From: Curtobacterium sp. VKM Ac-1395
Lineage (GTDB): Bacteria > Actinomycetota > Actinomycetes > Actinomycetales > Microbacteriaceae
Reading direction: 5' to 3'
Assembly (NCBI RefSeq): GCF_015350975.1
Contig: NZ_JADKRX010000001.1
Location: 372,001 to 436,000, forward strand
Length of the DNA: 64,000 nucleotides
Shown here: one piece after another, positions 18,728-26,533 of the stretch
Numbering within the stretch: the first letter of the stretch is position 1
How the letters are laid out: every line of letters begins with the position of its first letter
Made by a program: the position numbers and the translations under genes
Notes under the pieces: generated by a model
The model's database searches: none
What the model saw: only the letters and a program-made list of their open reading frames with translations
What the model was told of the DNA's origin: nothing

Positions 18728-19974
18728 TGGACTCCGCACCGGACACCGCACCGGGCACCGCGACCGGCACCAACACCGCCGCGGCGCTCGCCGTCGAGGA
18801 CCGGGCCCTCGCGCACAACTACAGCCCGCTGCCGGTCGTCATCGCCTCCGGTGACGGCGCCTGGGTCACGGACGTCGACGGCAAGCGCTACCTGGACGGC
18901 CTGGCCGCGTACTCGGCCGTGAACTTCGGGCACGGCAACCCGCGGCTGCTCGACGCAGCACGGGCGCAGCTCGACCGGGTCACCCTGACGAGCCGGGCGT
19001 TCGTGAACGACCGGCTCGGACCGTTCGCCGAGTCCCTCGCCGCGCTCACCGGCACCGACATGGTCCTGCCGATGAACACCGGTGCCGAGGCCGTCGAGTC
19101 CGCGATCAAGGTGTCGCGGGCCTGGGGCTACCGGGTGAAGGGCGTGCCGCAGGGGCAGGCCACGATCATCGTCGCCGGTGGGAACTTCCACGGCCGCACG
19201 ACGACGATCATCTCGTTCTCCGACGACCCCGACGCCCGGAACGACTTCGGGCCGTACACGCCGGGGTTCCGCACCGTGCCGTACGGGGACGCCGCTGCGC
19301 TCCGCGAGGCCATGGACGAGACCGTCGTCGCCGTGCTGCTCGAGCCGATCCAGGGCGAGGGTGGCGTGGTCATCCCGCCCGCCGACTACCTGCCGGCCGT
19401 CCGCGAGGTCTGCGACGAGTTCGGCGCGCTGTTCATCGCCGACGAGATCCAGTCCGGCCTCGGTCGCACCGGGCACACCCTCGCGGTATCGCGCGTCGGC
19501 GTCCGACCCGACCTCATCACGCTCGGCAAGGCCCTGGGCGGCGGCATCGTCCCGGTGTCCGCGGTCGTCGGGTCGCGCGAGGTGCTCGGCGTCCTGCGTC
19601 CGGGCGAGCACGGCTCCACATTCGGCGGCAACCCGCTCGCCGCTGCCGTGGGTGCCGAGGTCGTCGCGATGCTCGACGAGGGGACGTTCCAGCAGCGGGC
19701 CCTCGCGGGCGAACCGGTCCTGCGCGGCCTGCTCGACGACCTCGTCGGCCACGGCGTCGTGTCGCACCGCGTCGCCGGGCTCTGGGCGGGCATCGACATC
19801 GACCCCGCCATCGGCACCGGCAAGGAGATCGCGAAGGCCATGGCCGCCCGCGGGGTCCTCGTGAAGGACACCCACGGGTCGACGATCCGCTTCGCCCCGC
19901 CGCTCGTCGTCACTGACGACGAGGTCGCCACGGCGATCGGCGCCCTGGCCGCGGTCCTGCGCGACCGCAGCTGA
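18727..19974 (+). CDS. rocD: Ornithine--oxo-acid aminotransferase
   Basis: A class III PLP aminotransferase of 415 residues converting ornithine and 2-oxoglutarate to glutamate semialdehyde (P5C) and glutamate. Visible features: GAEAVESAIKVSRAWGY, GGNFHGRTTTIISFS, LEPIQGEGGV, FIADEIQSGLGRTG, and ITLGKALGGGIVP with PLP lysine 268. RocD assignment rests on the FHGRT and SFGGNP-like (STFGGNPLAAA) blocks and on coupling to the upstream hydrolase. An ArgD-type role is possible, but the arginine biosynthesis genes are not nearby. Confidence 0.92.
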   Translation: MDSAPDTAPGTATGTNTAAALAVEDRALAHNYSPLPVVIASGDGAWVTDVDGKRYLDGLAAYSAVNFGHGNPRLLDAARAQLDRVTLTSRAFVNDRLGPFAESLAALTGTDMVLPMNTGAEAVESAIKVSRAWGYRVKGVPQGQATIIVAGGNFHGRTTTIISFSDDPDARNDFGPYTPGFRTVPYGDAAALREAMDETVVAVLLEPIQGEGGVVIPPADYLPAVREVCDEFGALFIADEIQSGLGRTGHTLAVSRVGVRPDLITLGKALGGGIVPVSAVVGSREVLGVLRPGEHGSTFGGNPLAAAVGAEVVAMLDEGTFQQRALAGEPVLRGLLDDLVGHGVVSHRVAGLWAGIDIDPAIGTGKEIAKAMAARGVLVKDTHGSTIRFAPPLVVTDDEVATAIGALAAVLRDRS

Positions 19975-20017
19975 CGCACCGGCCCTGCGCCGAGCCTCCC
20001 GGCTGGCCTGCTGGCTC

Positions 20018-20087
20018 GCAAGACACCGGTGTTCGTGGTCCGCGCCGCGATCTTCCGCGGCGTGACCCCGGAACACCGGTGTTTTGC
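20018..20087. repeat. 70-bp palindromic interspersed repeat, copy 2
   Basis: Same architecture and length as 4089-4158: GCAAGACACCGGTGT at the left end, ACACCGGTGTTTTGC at the right, with an inner GCCGC/GCGGC stem. It lies between the convergent rocD and epimerase genes, as copy 1 lies between convergent genes. Such placement suits a terminator-like or nucleoid-associated repeat. Confidence 0.7.
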
Positions 20088-20130
20088 AGCCAGCCCTGAC
20101 CGGACGCAACCAGCCCTCGGCCAGCCCGCG

Positions 20131-21123
20131 TCAGACCGCCCAGCGCTCCGCGAGCTGGTCCATCAGCGCGTCGAGCCGCTCGTCGACGACCTGCTCCTCC
20201 GGGTGCGCCTCGTACCAGGCGAGCACCTCGCGCGCGCCCTGCCGGTAGGTCGTCCGCGGTCGGTACCACGGCACCAGCGACCGGATCTTGCTGTTGTCGA
20301 ACACGGAGCTGTTGGCCTTGTCGCCGAGCAGCGCCGCGCCCCAGTCCTCGTCGACGGCCGCGACGGCGTCCGCGGGGACGTGCACGATCTTCAGGTCGTC
20401 GACCCCGGCTGCGGCCGCGAGCTCGGCCGCGATCGCGTTCCAGGTCGGGGCCTCGTCACTCGTGATGGTGAAGGCCTCGCCGATCGCCGAGGCGTTGTCG
20501 AGCAGCCCGGTGAAGCCCACCGCGAAGTCGCGGCTGTGCGTGAGGGTCCAGAGCGAGGTGCCGTCACCCGTGATGACGACCGGCTTGCCGGCGCGCATCC
20601 GCGCGATCGCGGTCCACCCGCCGGTCAGCGGGAGCTTCGTCTCGTCGTAGGTGTGCGACGGCCGGACGATCGTGACCGGGAAGTCCTGCTCCCGGTAGGC
20701 CTCCATGAGCAGCTCCTCGCACGCGATCTTGTCGCGCGAGTACTGCCAGAACGGGTTCTTCAGCGGTGTCGACTCCGTGATCGGCAGGTGCGTCGCCGGC
20801 GTCTGGTACGCCGAGGCCGAGCTGATGAACACGTACTGCCGGGTCCGCCCCGCGAAGAACTCCACGTCCGCCTGCACCTGGTCCGGCGTGAAGGCGATCC
20901 AGTTGACGACCGTGTCGAAGTGGCGGTCGCCCAGCACCTCCGCCAGGGCGGTGCGGTCCGACACGTCGGCCTGGAGGCGCGTCACGCTGTCCGGGATCGG
21001 CCTGCCTCCGGTGGTCCCACGGTTCAGGACCGTGACGTCGTACCCCTGCTGGGTGGCCTCCGTGACGCACGCGGCGCTGATGACGCCGCTCCCGCCGATG
21101 AACAGGACGCTCGCTCCGGTCAT
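20131..21123 (-). CDS. NAD-dependent epimerase/dehydratase family protein
   Basis: A 330-residue extended SDR. The dinucleotide loop is SVLFIGGSGVISAACV (GGxGxI type), Asp in LQADVSDR, the active-site region VFISSASAYQ and YSRDK carries the Tyr-x-x-x-Lys pair, and IVRPSHTYDE follows. It resembles CSP41/isoflavone-reductase-like atypical epimerases; substrate unknown. ATG at 21123 with AAGGAG eight bases upstream. Divergent from the aldo/keto reductase gene, with 137 bases between. Confidence 0.88.
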   Translation of the reverse strand: MTGASVLFIGGSGVISAACVTEATQQGYDVTVLNRGTTGGRPIPDSVTRLQADVSDRTALAEVLGDRHFDTVVNWIAFTPDQVQADVEFFAGRTRQYVFISSASAYQTPATHLPITESTPLKNPFWQYSRDKIACEELLMEAYREQDFPVTIVRPSHTYDETKLPLTGGWTAIARMRAGKPVVITGDGTSLWTLTHSRDFAVGFTGLLDNASAIGEAFTITSDEAPTWNAIAAELAAAAGVDDLKIVHVPADAVAAVDEDWGAALLGDKANSSVFDNSKIRSLVPWYRPRTTYRQGAREVLAWYEAHPEEQVVDERLDALMDQLAERWAV

Positions 21124-21260
21124 TGATGACTCCTTCGTCGTGGTGGTCGTGCGACTTCTCGCTCGAGACGCTAGTCCGGCCCGGCCGTCGGGGTACCCGG
21201 GTGGAGCGGACTACCGTCGGGGCGGACGCCGCGACGACGCGGCACGGGAGGAAACTGCAC

Positions 21261-22271
21261 ATGGAGTACCGCTACCTCGGCAACTCGGGCCTCAAGGTCT
21301 CCGAGATCACCTACGGCAACTGGCTGACCCACGCGTCCCAGGTCGAGAACGACGCCGCCATCGCCTGCGTCCGTGCCGCGCTCGACGTCGGCATCTCGAC
21401 GTTCGACACCGCCGACGTCTACGCCAACACCGGCGCCGAGACCGTCCTCGGCGAAGCACTCAAGGGGGAGCGTCGCCAGTCGCTCGAGATCGCGACGAAG
21501 GTCTTCGGCCCGACCGGCCCGAAGCAGCACAACGACACCGGGCTGTCGCGCAAGCACATCCTCGAGTCGATCGACGGCTCGCTCGGCCGTCTGCAGACGG
21601 ACTACGTCGACCTGTACCAGGCGCACCGCTACGACCACGAGACCCCCCTCGAAGAGACGATGCAGGCGTTCGCCGACATCGTCCGTCAGGGCAAGGTCCT
21701 CTACGTCGGCGTCTCCGAGTGGACCGCCGACCAGCTCCGTGCCGGTGCCGCACTGGCGAAGGAGCTCGGCTTCCAGCTCATCTCGAACCAGCCGCAGTAC
21801 TCGGCGCTGTACCGGGTGATCGAGGCCGAGGTCGTCCCGACGTCGAAGGAACTCGGCATCTCGCAGATCGTCTGGTCGCCCATCGCCCAGGGCGTGCTCA
21901 CCGGCAAGTACAAGCCGGGTCAGCCGCTGCCCGAGGGGTCCCGCGCGACCGACGACAAGGGCGGCGCGGACATGATCAAGCGCTTCATGCGCGACGAGGT
22001 CCTGTCGTCCGTGCAGGAGCTCGAGCCCGTCGCGAAGGAGCTGGACCTGTCGATGGCGCAGCTCGCCGTGGCGTGGGTGCTGCAGAACGAGAACGTCGCC
22101 TCGGCGATCATCGGCGCGTCGCGACCGGAGCAGGTGCACGACAACGCCGGCGCCGCTGGTGTGACGATCCCGGCCGAGCTGATGTCCCGCATCGACGACG
22201 CACTCAGTGGCGTCGTGGAGAGCGACCCGGCGAAGACGAACGACAGCAGCCCGAAGACCCGCGAGGCCTGA
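21261..22271 (+). CDS. Aldo/keto reductase (potassium-channel beta subunit-like)
   Basis: A 336-residue NADPH-dependent (beta/alpha)8 barrel reductase. MEYRYLGNSGLKVSEITYGNW opens the protein; the catalytic Asp and Tyr lie in FDTADVYANTGAETVLG (about residues 52-68), the Lys in IATKVFG, and the His in LYQAHRYDHETP. The GxSRPEQ-type 2'-phosphate region reads IIGASRPEQV. ATG chosen with GGGAGG about 15 bases upstream. Substrate unknown; a general carbonyl detoxification role is likely. Confidence 0.93.
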   Translation: MEYRYLGNSGLKVSEITYGNWLTHASQVENDAAIACVRAALDVGISTFDTADVYANTGAETVLGEALKGERRQSLEIATKVFGPTGPKQHNDTGLSRKHILESIDGSLGRLQTDYVDLYQAHRYDHETPLEETMQAFADIVRQGKVLYVGVSEWTADQLRAGAALAKELGFQLISNQPQYSALYRVIEAEVVPTSKELGISQIVWSPIAQGVLTGKYKPGQPLPEGSRATDDKGGADMIKRFMRDEVLSSVQELEPVAKELDLSMAQLAVAWVLQNENVASAIIGASRPEQVHDNAGAAGVTIPAELMSRIDDALSGVVESDPAKTNDSSPKTREA

Positions 22272-22318
22272 GGCTCGTCAGCCCGATCGGCGTGGTGCCG
22301 ATCGGCGCCGAAGAACAG

Positions 22319-22360
22319 GAATCGGCTCGCACCACGGACTTCCGCGGTGCGAGCCGATTC
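22319..22360 (+). terminator. Hairpin terminator after the aldo/keto reductase
   Basis: Perfect 15-bp arms (GAATCGGCTCGCACC and its complement) separated by 12 bases, about 50 bases after the stop. It has no long T-run but is a stable GC-rich hairpin. Confidence 0.6.
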
Positions 22361-22412
22361 GTGTTGTGCGAGTGCGATCCGCGCCACCGCGCACGATCCA
22401 CCCCGGAACGAA

Positions 22413-22444
22413 GAAGAGCCCCTCGCTTCCGCGAGGGGCTCTTC
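22413..22444 (-). terminator. Terminator of the tRNA cluster
   Basis: Perfect 14-bp arms (GAAGAGCCCCTCGC) around a 4-base loop, immediately downstream of tRNA-Phe on the minus strand and followed there by a T-rich stretch (TTCGTT). It can also stop rightward transcription. Confidence 0.8.
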
Positions 22445-22450
22445 ACCATG

Positions 22451-22523
22451 TGGCTGGACGCGGCGTCGATCCGCGGACCTTTCGATTTTCAGTCGAACGC
22501 TCTACCAACTGAGCTACCCAGCC
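22451..22523 (-). tRNA. tRNA-Phe (anticodon GAA)
   Basis: Cloverleaf on the minus strand: acceptor GGCTGGG paired with TCCAGCC, D-arm GCTC/GAGC, anticodon loop CTGAAAA giving GAA, and a T-arm with an unusual GATCGAC-type loop. No CCA is encoded. Third in the Glu-Asp-Phe cluster. Confidence 0.93.
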
Positions 22524-22524
22524 G

Positions 22525-22601
22525 TGGCGACCCTGACGGGACTTGAACCCGCGACCTCCGCCGTGACAGGGCGGCACGCTAACCAGCTGCGCTACAGGGC
22601 C
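22525..22601 (-). tRNA. tRNA-Asp (anticodon GUC)
   Basis: Minus-strand cloverleaf: acceptor GGCCCTG with CAGGGTC, anticodon stem CCGCC/GGCGG around CTGTCAC (GUC), and T-loop GGTTCAAGTCC. Discriminator G is followed by an encoded CCA (included in the coordinates). One base separates it from tRNA-Phe. Confidence 0.95.
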
Positions 22602-22691
22602 ATGTGGAATTACTTGATCGTACAGTCTTGCCTGGTGGTGCTGTCTTGCTCGGTGTTGCTTCGCACTACGTTACTTGCTCACTCCGGAGAG

Positions 22692-22764
22692 TGACCCCAA
22701 CGGGATTCGAACCCGTGCTGCCGCCGTGAAAGGGCGGTGTCCTAGGCCACTAAACGATAGGGCC
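22692..22764 (-). tRNA. tRNA-Glu (anticodon UUC)
   Basis: Minus-strand cloverleaf with anticodon loop CTTTCAC (UUC), anticodon stem CCGCC/GGCGG and T-loop GGTTCGAATCC; acceptor GGCCCTA/TGGGGTC includes G-U pairs. No CCA encoded. First gene of the Glu-Asp-Phe tRNA cluster. Confidence 0.95.
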
Positions 22765-22995
22765 GCAAGCAGTGCATCGCGCTACCGATGGACAAGCATA
22801 CGGATGCCTCGCCCCGATGCCAAATCGAACCCGTCCGCGCCGGTCCTCCCGGCGTGTCGCACTGTCGGGGTGGCTCCGCCGGTCTTCACTCACCGTGGAG
22901 CAATGCCTCCGATTCTGCGCTGTCGATGGTCGAGTGCGACCATCGTCGTCGGCCCCTGCCCCTCCTCCGAGGGGCTGCATCGGGCCGGCACCTGT

Positions 22996-23051
22996 TGTTA
23001 CTGTTGCGTCTGTTAACAGTGTTACGTGCGTGAGCCTTGCCGCGCTGTTAC
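22996..23051 (+). promoter_or_regulatory. Cluster of TGTTAC repeats upstream of the M23 peptidase gene
   Basis: Four TGTTA(C/A) units start at 22996, 23011, 23020 and 23046, the second inside the palindrome CTGTTAACAG. They occupy the last 70 bases before the ATG at 23065. Tandem GTTAC-type units resemble the recognition sequence I recall for the actinobacterial cell-wall response regulator MtrA, whose targets include secreted peptidases. The assignment is inference. The rest of the gap 22765-23064 shows no gene. Confidence 0.45.
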
Positions 23052-23064
23052 GAAATCGAGATAC

Positions 23065-24369
23065 ATGTCGACCTCATTCCCGCAGTCCCGCCGCTTCCGC
23101 CGCCGCCTCGTCGCCGCCGCGTTCGCTGTCGTGCTCACCGCAGGGACGATCGCGGTGGTCGGACCCGTCGGGGCCGCGTCCGCCGTGTCGTACCCGAGCT
23201 GGGACGACGTGCAGTCCGCCAAGGCCTCGGCCTCCGCGCAGCAGGACAAGGTGACCGAGATCCGCGGGCTCATCGCGGGCCTGAAGTCCGACGCCTCGGC
23301 GAAGCAGAGGTCCGCCGCCGATGCCGGTACGGCGTACCAGACGGCGCAGACGGCCTTCGACGAGGCCACGCTCCAGCAGCAGAAGCTCCAGGGCCAGGCG
23401 GACGCCGCCGAGAAGACCGCTGCCCAGTCCGAGGAGCAGGCCGGTCAGCTGGCCGCCCAGCTCGGCCGCGCCAGCTCGAGCAACGTGACGACCGACCTGT
23501 TCACGCACCCGACGAAGTCCGGCGACCTGCTCTACGAACTCGGCGCGATGTCGAAGCTCAGCGAGCAGGCGGACGGCATCTACTCCCAGGCGTCGCAGGA
23601 CCGCGGGACCGCCCAGGCCCTCGCCGACAAGTCCGAGGTCGCCAAGAAGGCCCTCGGCGAGCTGGCCGCCGCCGCGCAGCAGAAGATGCAGGCAGCGCAG
23701 TCCGCCGCCGAGTCCGCTCAGCGCGCCGTCGACGCCCAGAGCGCCAACCAGGAGCGGCTCGAGTCCCAGCTCACCCTGCTGACCAGCAACGCCAGCGACG
23801 TCGAGGCCAAGTACAAGAAGGGCGTGCAGGTCGAGAAGGCCCGTCAGGCTGCCCTCGCGAAGCAGCGGGCGCAGGCGGCAGCAGCCGCGGCCGCCGCGGC
23901 TGCGTCCGCAGCGCGCTCCGCCGGCACGCCCGTCGTCGTCGCCGGGGGCACGGCGAACTCGTCCGGGTGGGTCCGGCCCTCCGCCGGGTACCAGACGAGT
24001 CCGTTCGGCTACCGCGTCGACCCGTACACGCACGCGCACGCCCTGCACGCCGGCGTCGACCTGGCCCCGGCCTGCTACTCCCCGATCTACGCCGCGGCGT
24101 CCGGCACCGTGGTGTTCGCGGGCAACGGCGGCGGCTACGGCAACGAGGTCGTGCTCGACAACGGCGGCGGGATCTCCACCGCCTACGGGCACGTCGTCAA
24201 CGGCGGCATCATGGTCGCGAGCGGCCAGCACGTCGAGGCAGGCCAGCAGATCGCCCAGGTCGGTTCGACCGGGTGGTCGACCGGCTGCCACCTCCACTTC
24301 GAGACCCGCGTCAACGGTGCTGCCGTCGACCCGGTCCCCTTCATGGCTGCGCGGGGGATCTCGGTATGA
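23065..24369 (+). CDS. Secreted M23 family metallopeptidase with coiled-coil N-terminus
   Basis: A 434-residue exported cell-wall hydrolase. Signal peptide: basic RRFRRRL, hydrophobic core to GAASA at about residue 40. Residues about 45-290 form an Ala/Gln/Lys-rich coiled coil resembling EnvC or NlpD regulatory domains, ending in a poly-Ala tract. The C-terminal LytM domain has SPFGYRVDPYTHAHALHAG (zinc His and Asp in HxxxD) and the HLHFE motif with two further ligands. It cuts peptidoglycan cross-bridges. ATG at 23065 rather than thirteen codons upstream. It is paired with the downstream NlpC/P60 gene after 32 bases. Confidence 0.92.
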   Translation: MSTSFPQSRRFRRRLVAAAFAVVLTAGTIAVVGPVGAASAVSYPSWDDVQSAKASASAQQDKVTEIRGLIAGLKSDASAKQRSAADAGTAYQTAQTAFDEATLQQQKLQGQADAAEKTAAQSEEQAGQLAAQLGRASSSNVTTDLFTHPTKSGDLLYELGAMSKLSEQADGIYSQASQDRGTAQALADKSEVAKKALGELAAAAQQKMQAAQSAAESAQRAVDAQSANQERLESQLTLLTSNASDVEAKYKKGVQVEKARQAALAKQRAQAAAAAAAAAASAARSAGTPVVVAGGTANSSGWVRPSAGYQTSPFGYRVDPYTHAHALHAGVDLAPACYSPIYAAASGTVVFAGNGGGYGNEVVLDNGGGISTAYGHVVNGGIMVASGQHVEAGQQIAQVGSTGWSTGCHLHFETRVNGAAVDPVPFMAARGISV

Positions 24370-24401
24370 CCGTGTGCGCGCCCGAGAGGCCCTGAGACCA
24401 C

Positions 24402-25886
24402 ATGAAGAAGCCTGCGCGTTCCCTCGCCTGCGGCATCGCCACCGTCACCCTGATCGGCATCGGGCTGTCGGTGTCGGTCGCCGGACCGGCCGAGGCGGCA
24501 CCTTCGGCCCCGTCGTGGGCGGACGTGCAGGCAGCGAAGGCCGACCAGGCCGACACGCAGCAGACGGTCGACGAGCTCGCGTCGCGGCTGTCCTCGTTGC
24601 AGGACGCCGCGGACGCCGCCGGCGCCGTGGTGCAGCAGGCCGGCCAGACGTACTCGGCCGCCGCGTCCCGGCAGCAGGAGGCGCAGTCGACGCTCGACGA
24701 CCTCAGCGCGCAGTCGAAGCGGGCGAAGGCGAAGGCCGACGACTCGGCGGCGCAGGTCGCTGCGCTCGTCGTCGAACTGTCCCGCTCGGGTGGCGGAGAC
24801 CTCTCGACGAGCCTCCTCCTGGACGACGGCGACGCGAAGGACCTGCTCTACCAGGTCGGCACGATGTCGCACCTGTCCGAGCGGTCCGCGATGGTCCTCG
24901 CCCGCGCCGAGGCGGACCAGAACACCGTCGACGCCCTCGCCGCGCAGAAGTCGAAGGCCACAACGGCACTCGCTGCGGCCACCGAGACCACGAAGTCCGC
25001 GCTCGCCGACGCGAACGATGCGGCCGCCACGGCGAACGGGCGCCTCGAGAAGAGCCAGGCGCAGCAGGGTGAGGTGCTCGAGCAGCTCGCGTTCCTCAAG
25101 GGCACCACGGCCGCCGCCGAGAGCGCCTACGCCACGCAGCAGCGGGCGGAGCGGGCCGAGGCGCAGCTCGCCGCGCAGACGACGACGACCGGCAGCGGGT
25201 CCACCACGACGACCACGTCGTCCGGTGCGACGAGCACGGGCGGCAGCAAGCCGACCGGCAGCAAGCCGACCGGCAGCACGGCCGGGAACACGACCGGCAC
25301 CACGTCCGGCGGCAACAAGCCCACCGGCACCACGTCCGGCGGCAGCAAGCCCTCCGGCAGCGGCTCCGTCGCCGCGCCCGCTCCGGCAGCGCCGGCGCCC
25401 GCCCCGGCCCCCGCTCCCGCGCCTGCCCCCAAGCCGGCTCCCGCTCCCGCCCCGAAGCCCGCTCCGGCACCGGCCCCCGCACCGAGCTCCCCGTCCAGGG
25501 CCGCCGGGGCCATCGGGTACGCCCGGGCCCAGATCGGCAAGCCGTACCAGTTCGGCGGCGAGGGCCCTGCCGCGTACGACTGCTCCGGCCTCGTGAAGAT
25601 GGCCTACTCGAGCCAGGGCGTCGCCACGGGTGCCCACAACGTCGTCTCGCAGTACTACTACTTCCAGAGCGTCGGCCGGCTCGTCCCGATGTCGCAGCGC
25701 CAGCCGGGCGACATCTTGTTCTACTCGAACAACGGTGCCCCGTCCGGCGGCTACCACGACGCGATCTACACCGGCGGCGGCATCATGGTCGAGGCGGCGA
25801 ACGTCCGTGTCGGCGTCGTCGAACGGGCGATCTGGTCGCCCGGCCAGCTCCTGCCCTACGTCGGCCGCCCGAGCGGCTCCCTGTAG
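24402..25886 (+). CDS. Secreted NlpC/P60 family peptidoglycan hydrolase
   Basis: A 494-residue exported endopeptidase. Signal peptide residues 1-33 (cleavage near AEA). Residues about 36-250 are a coiled coil clearly related to that of the preceding M23 protein (both start PSWxDVQxAK and share DLLYxxGxMSxLSE). A Ser/Thr/Gly linker and an Ala-Pro repeat (about residues 263-365) act as a flexible wall spacer. The catalytic domain has AYDCSGLVKMAY with the nucleophilic Cys and GGYHDAIYTG with the His. It probably cleaves the D-gamma-Glu-diamino acid bond. It resembles RipA/RipB-type daughter-cell separation enzymes. Confidence 0.93.
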   Translation: MKKPARSLACGIATVTLIGIGLSVSVAGPAEAAPSAPSWADVQAAKADQADTQQTVDELASRLSSLQDAADAAGAVVQQAGQTYSAAASRQQEAQSTLDDLSAQSKRAKAKADDSAAQVAALVVELSRSGGGDLSTSLLLDDGDAKDLLYQVGTMSHLSERSAMVLARAEADQNTVDALAAQKSKATTALAAATETTKSALADANDAAATANGRLEKSQAQQGEVLEQLAFLKGTTAAAESAYATQQRAERAEAQLAAQTTTTGSGSTTTTTSSGATSTGGSKPTGSKPTGSTAGNTTGTTSGGNKPTGTTSGGSKPSGSGSVAAPAPAAPAPAPAPAPAPAPKPAPAPAPKPAPAPAPAPSSPSRAAGAIGYARAQIGKPYQFGGEGPAAYDCSGLVKMAYSSQGVATGAHNVVSQYYYFQSVGRLVPMSQRQPGDILFYSNNGAPSGGYHDAIYTGGGIMVEAANVRVGVVERAIWSPGQLLPYVGRPSGSL

Positions 25887-25937
25887 GCCGTCCGTCTCGC
25901 CGGACACCCGCGCAGACGCGCCCCAGCGGCAACGCAG

Positions 25938-25970
25938 AACGGCCCGGCCCCACGAGGGGACCGGGCCGTT
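25938..25970. terminator. Bidirectional terminator between the NlpC/P60 gene and ppa
   Basis: Ten-base perfect arms AACGGCCCGG/CCGGGCCGTT with further internal CCCC/GGGG pairing and one bulge, located between two convergent stops and flanked by short T/A stretches. Confidence 0.75.
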
Positions 25971-25989
25971 CCGTGTCAGCAGACGAGCG

Positions 25990-26481
25990 TCAGTGACCGG
26001 CGGGCACGTACGCGGCCTGGCCGGCCGTGACGATGGCCTCGGCCTCGGCGGCGTCGCCCCAGCCCTCCGCCTTGACCCACTTGTTCGGCTCGAGGTCCTT
26101 GTAGCGCTCGAAGAAGTGCGCGATCTCGGCCTTCGTCTGCTCGTCGACGTCCGAGATGTCCTGGATGTGCGCCCAGCGCGGGTCCTTCGCGGGGACCACG
26201 AGGACCTTGGCGTCGATGCCGGCCTCGTCGCTCATCTTGAAGACGCCGACGGGGCGGACCTTGACGCCCACGCCCGGGAAGGTCGGGTACTCGAGCAGCA
26301 GCAGGGCGTCCACGGGGTCACCGTCGTCCGCCAGGGTCTGCTCGAAGAAGCCGTAGTCCGTCGGGTAGACGAACGACGTGAACAGCACGCGGTCGAGGTA
26401 GACGCGACCGGTCTCGTGGTCCACCTCGTACTTGTTGCGGCTGCCCTTGGGGATCTCGACGACGACGTCGTACGCGGCCAT
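25990..26481 (-). CDS. ppa: Inorganic pyrophosphatase (class I)
   Basis: Soluble PPase hydrolysing pyrophosphate to drive biosynthesis. The 163-residue product starts [18 protein letters not shown], then [10 protein letters not shown], and has the metal-binding signature [11 protein letters not shown] (residues about 57-67) plus VPAKDPRW and [12 protein letters not shown] at 26481 follows AGGAGC; a longer start nine codons upstream lacks conservation. Divergent from tilS, with about 50 bases between. Confidence 0.97.
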   Translation of the reverse strand: MAAYDVVVEIPKGSRNKYEVDHETGRVYLDRVLFTSFVYPTDYGFFEQTLADDGDPVDALLLLEYPTFPGVGVKVRPVGVFKMSDEAGIDAKVLVVPAKDPRWAHIQDISDVDEQTKAEIAHFFERYKDLEPNKWVKAEGWGDAAEAEAIVTAGQAAYVPAGH

Positions 26482-26533
26482 TGGTTGCTCCTGGTCTGTC
26501 GGTTGCACGGGAAAGCGCGGCTAACGTTACCGG

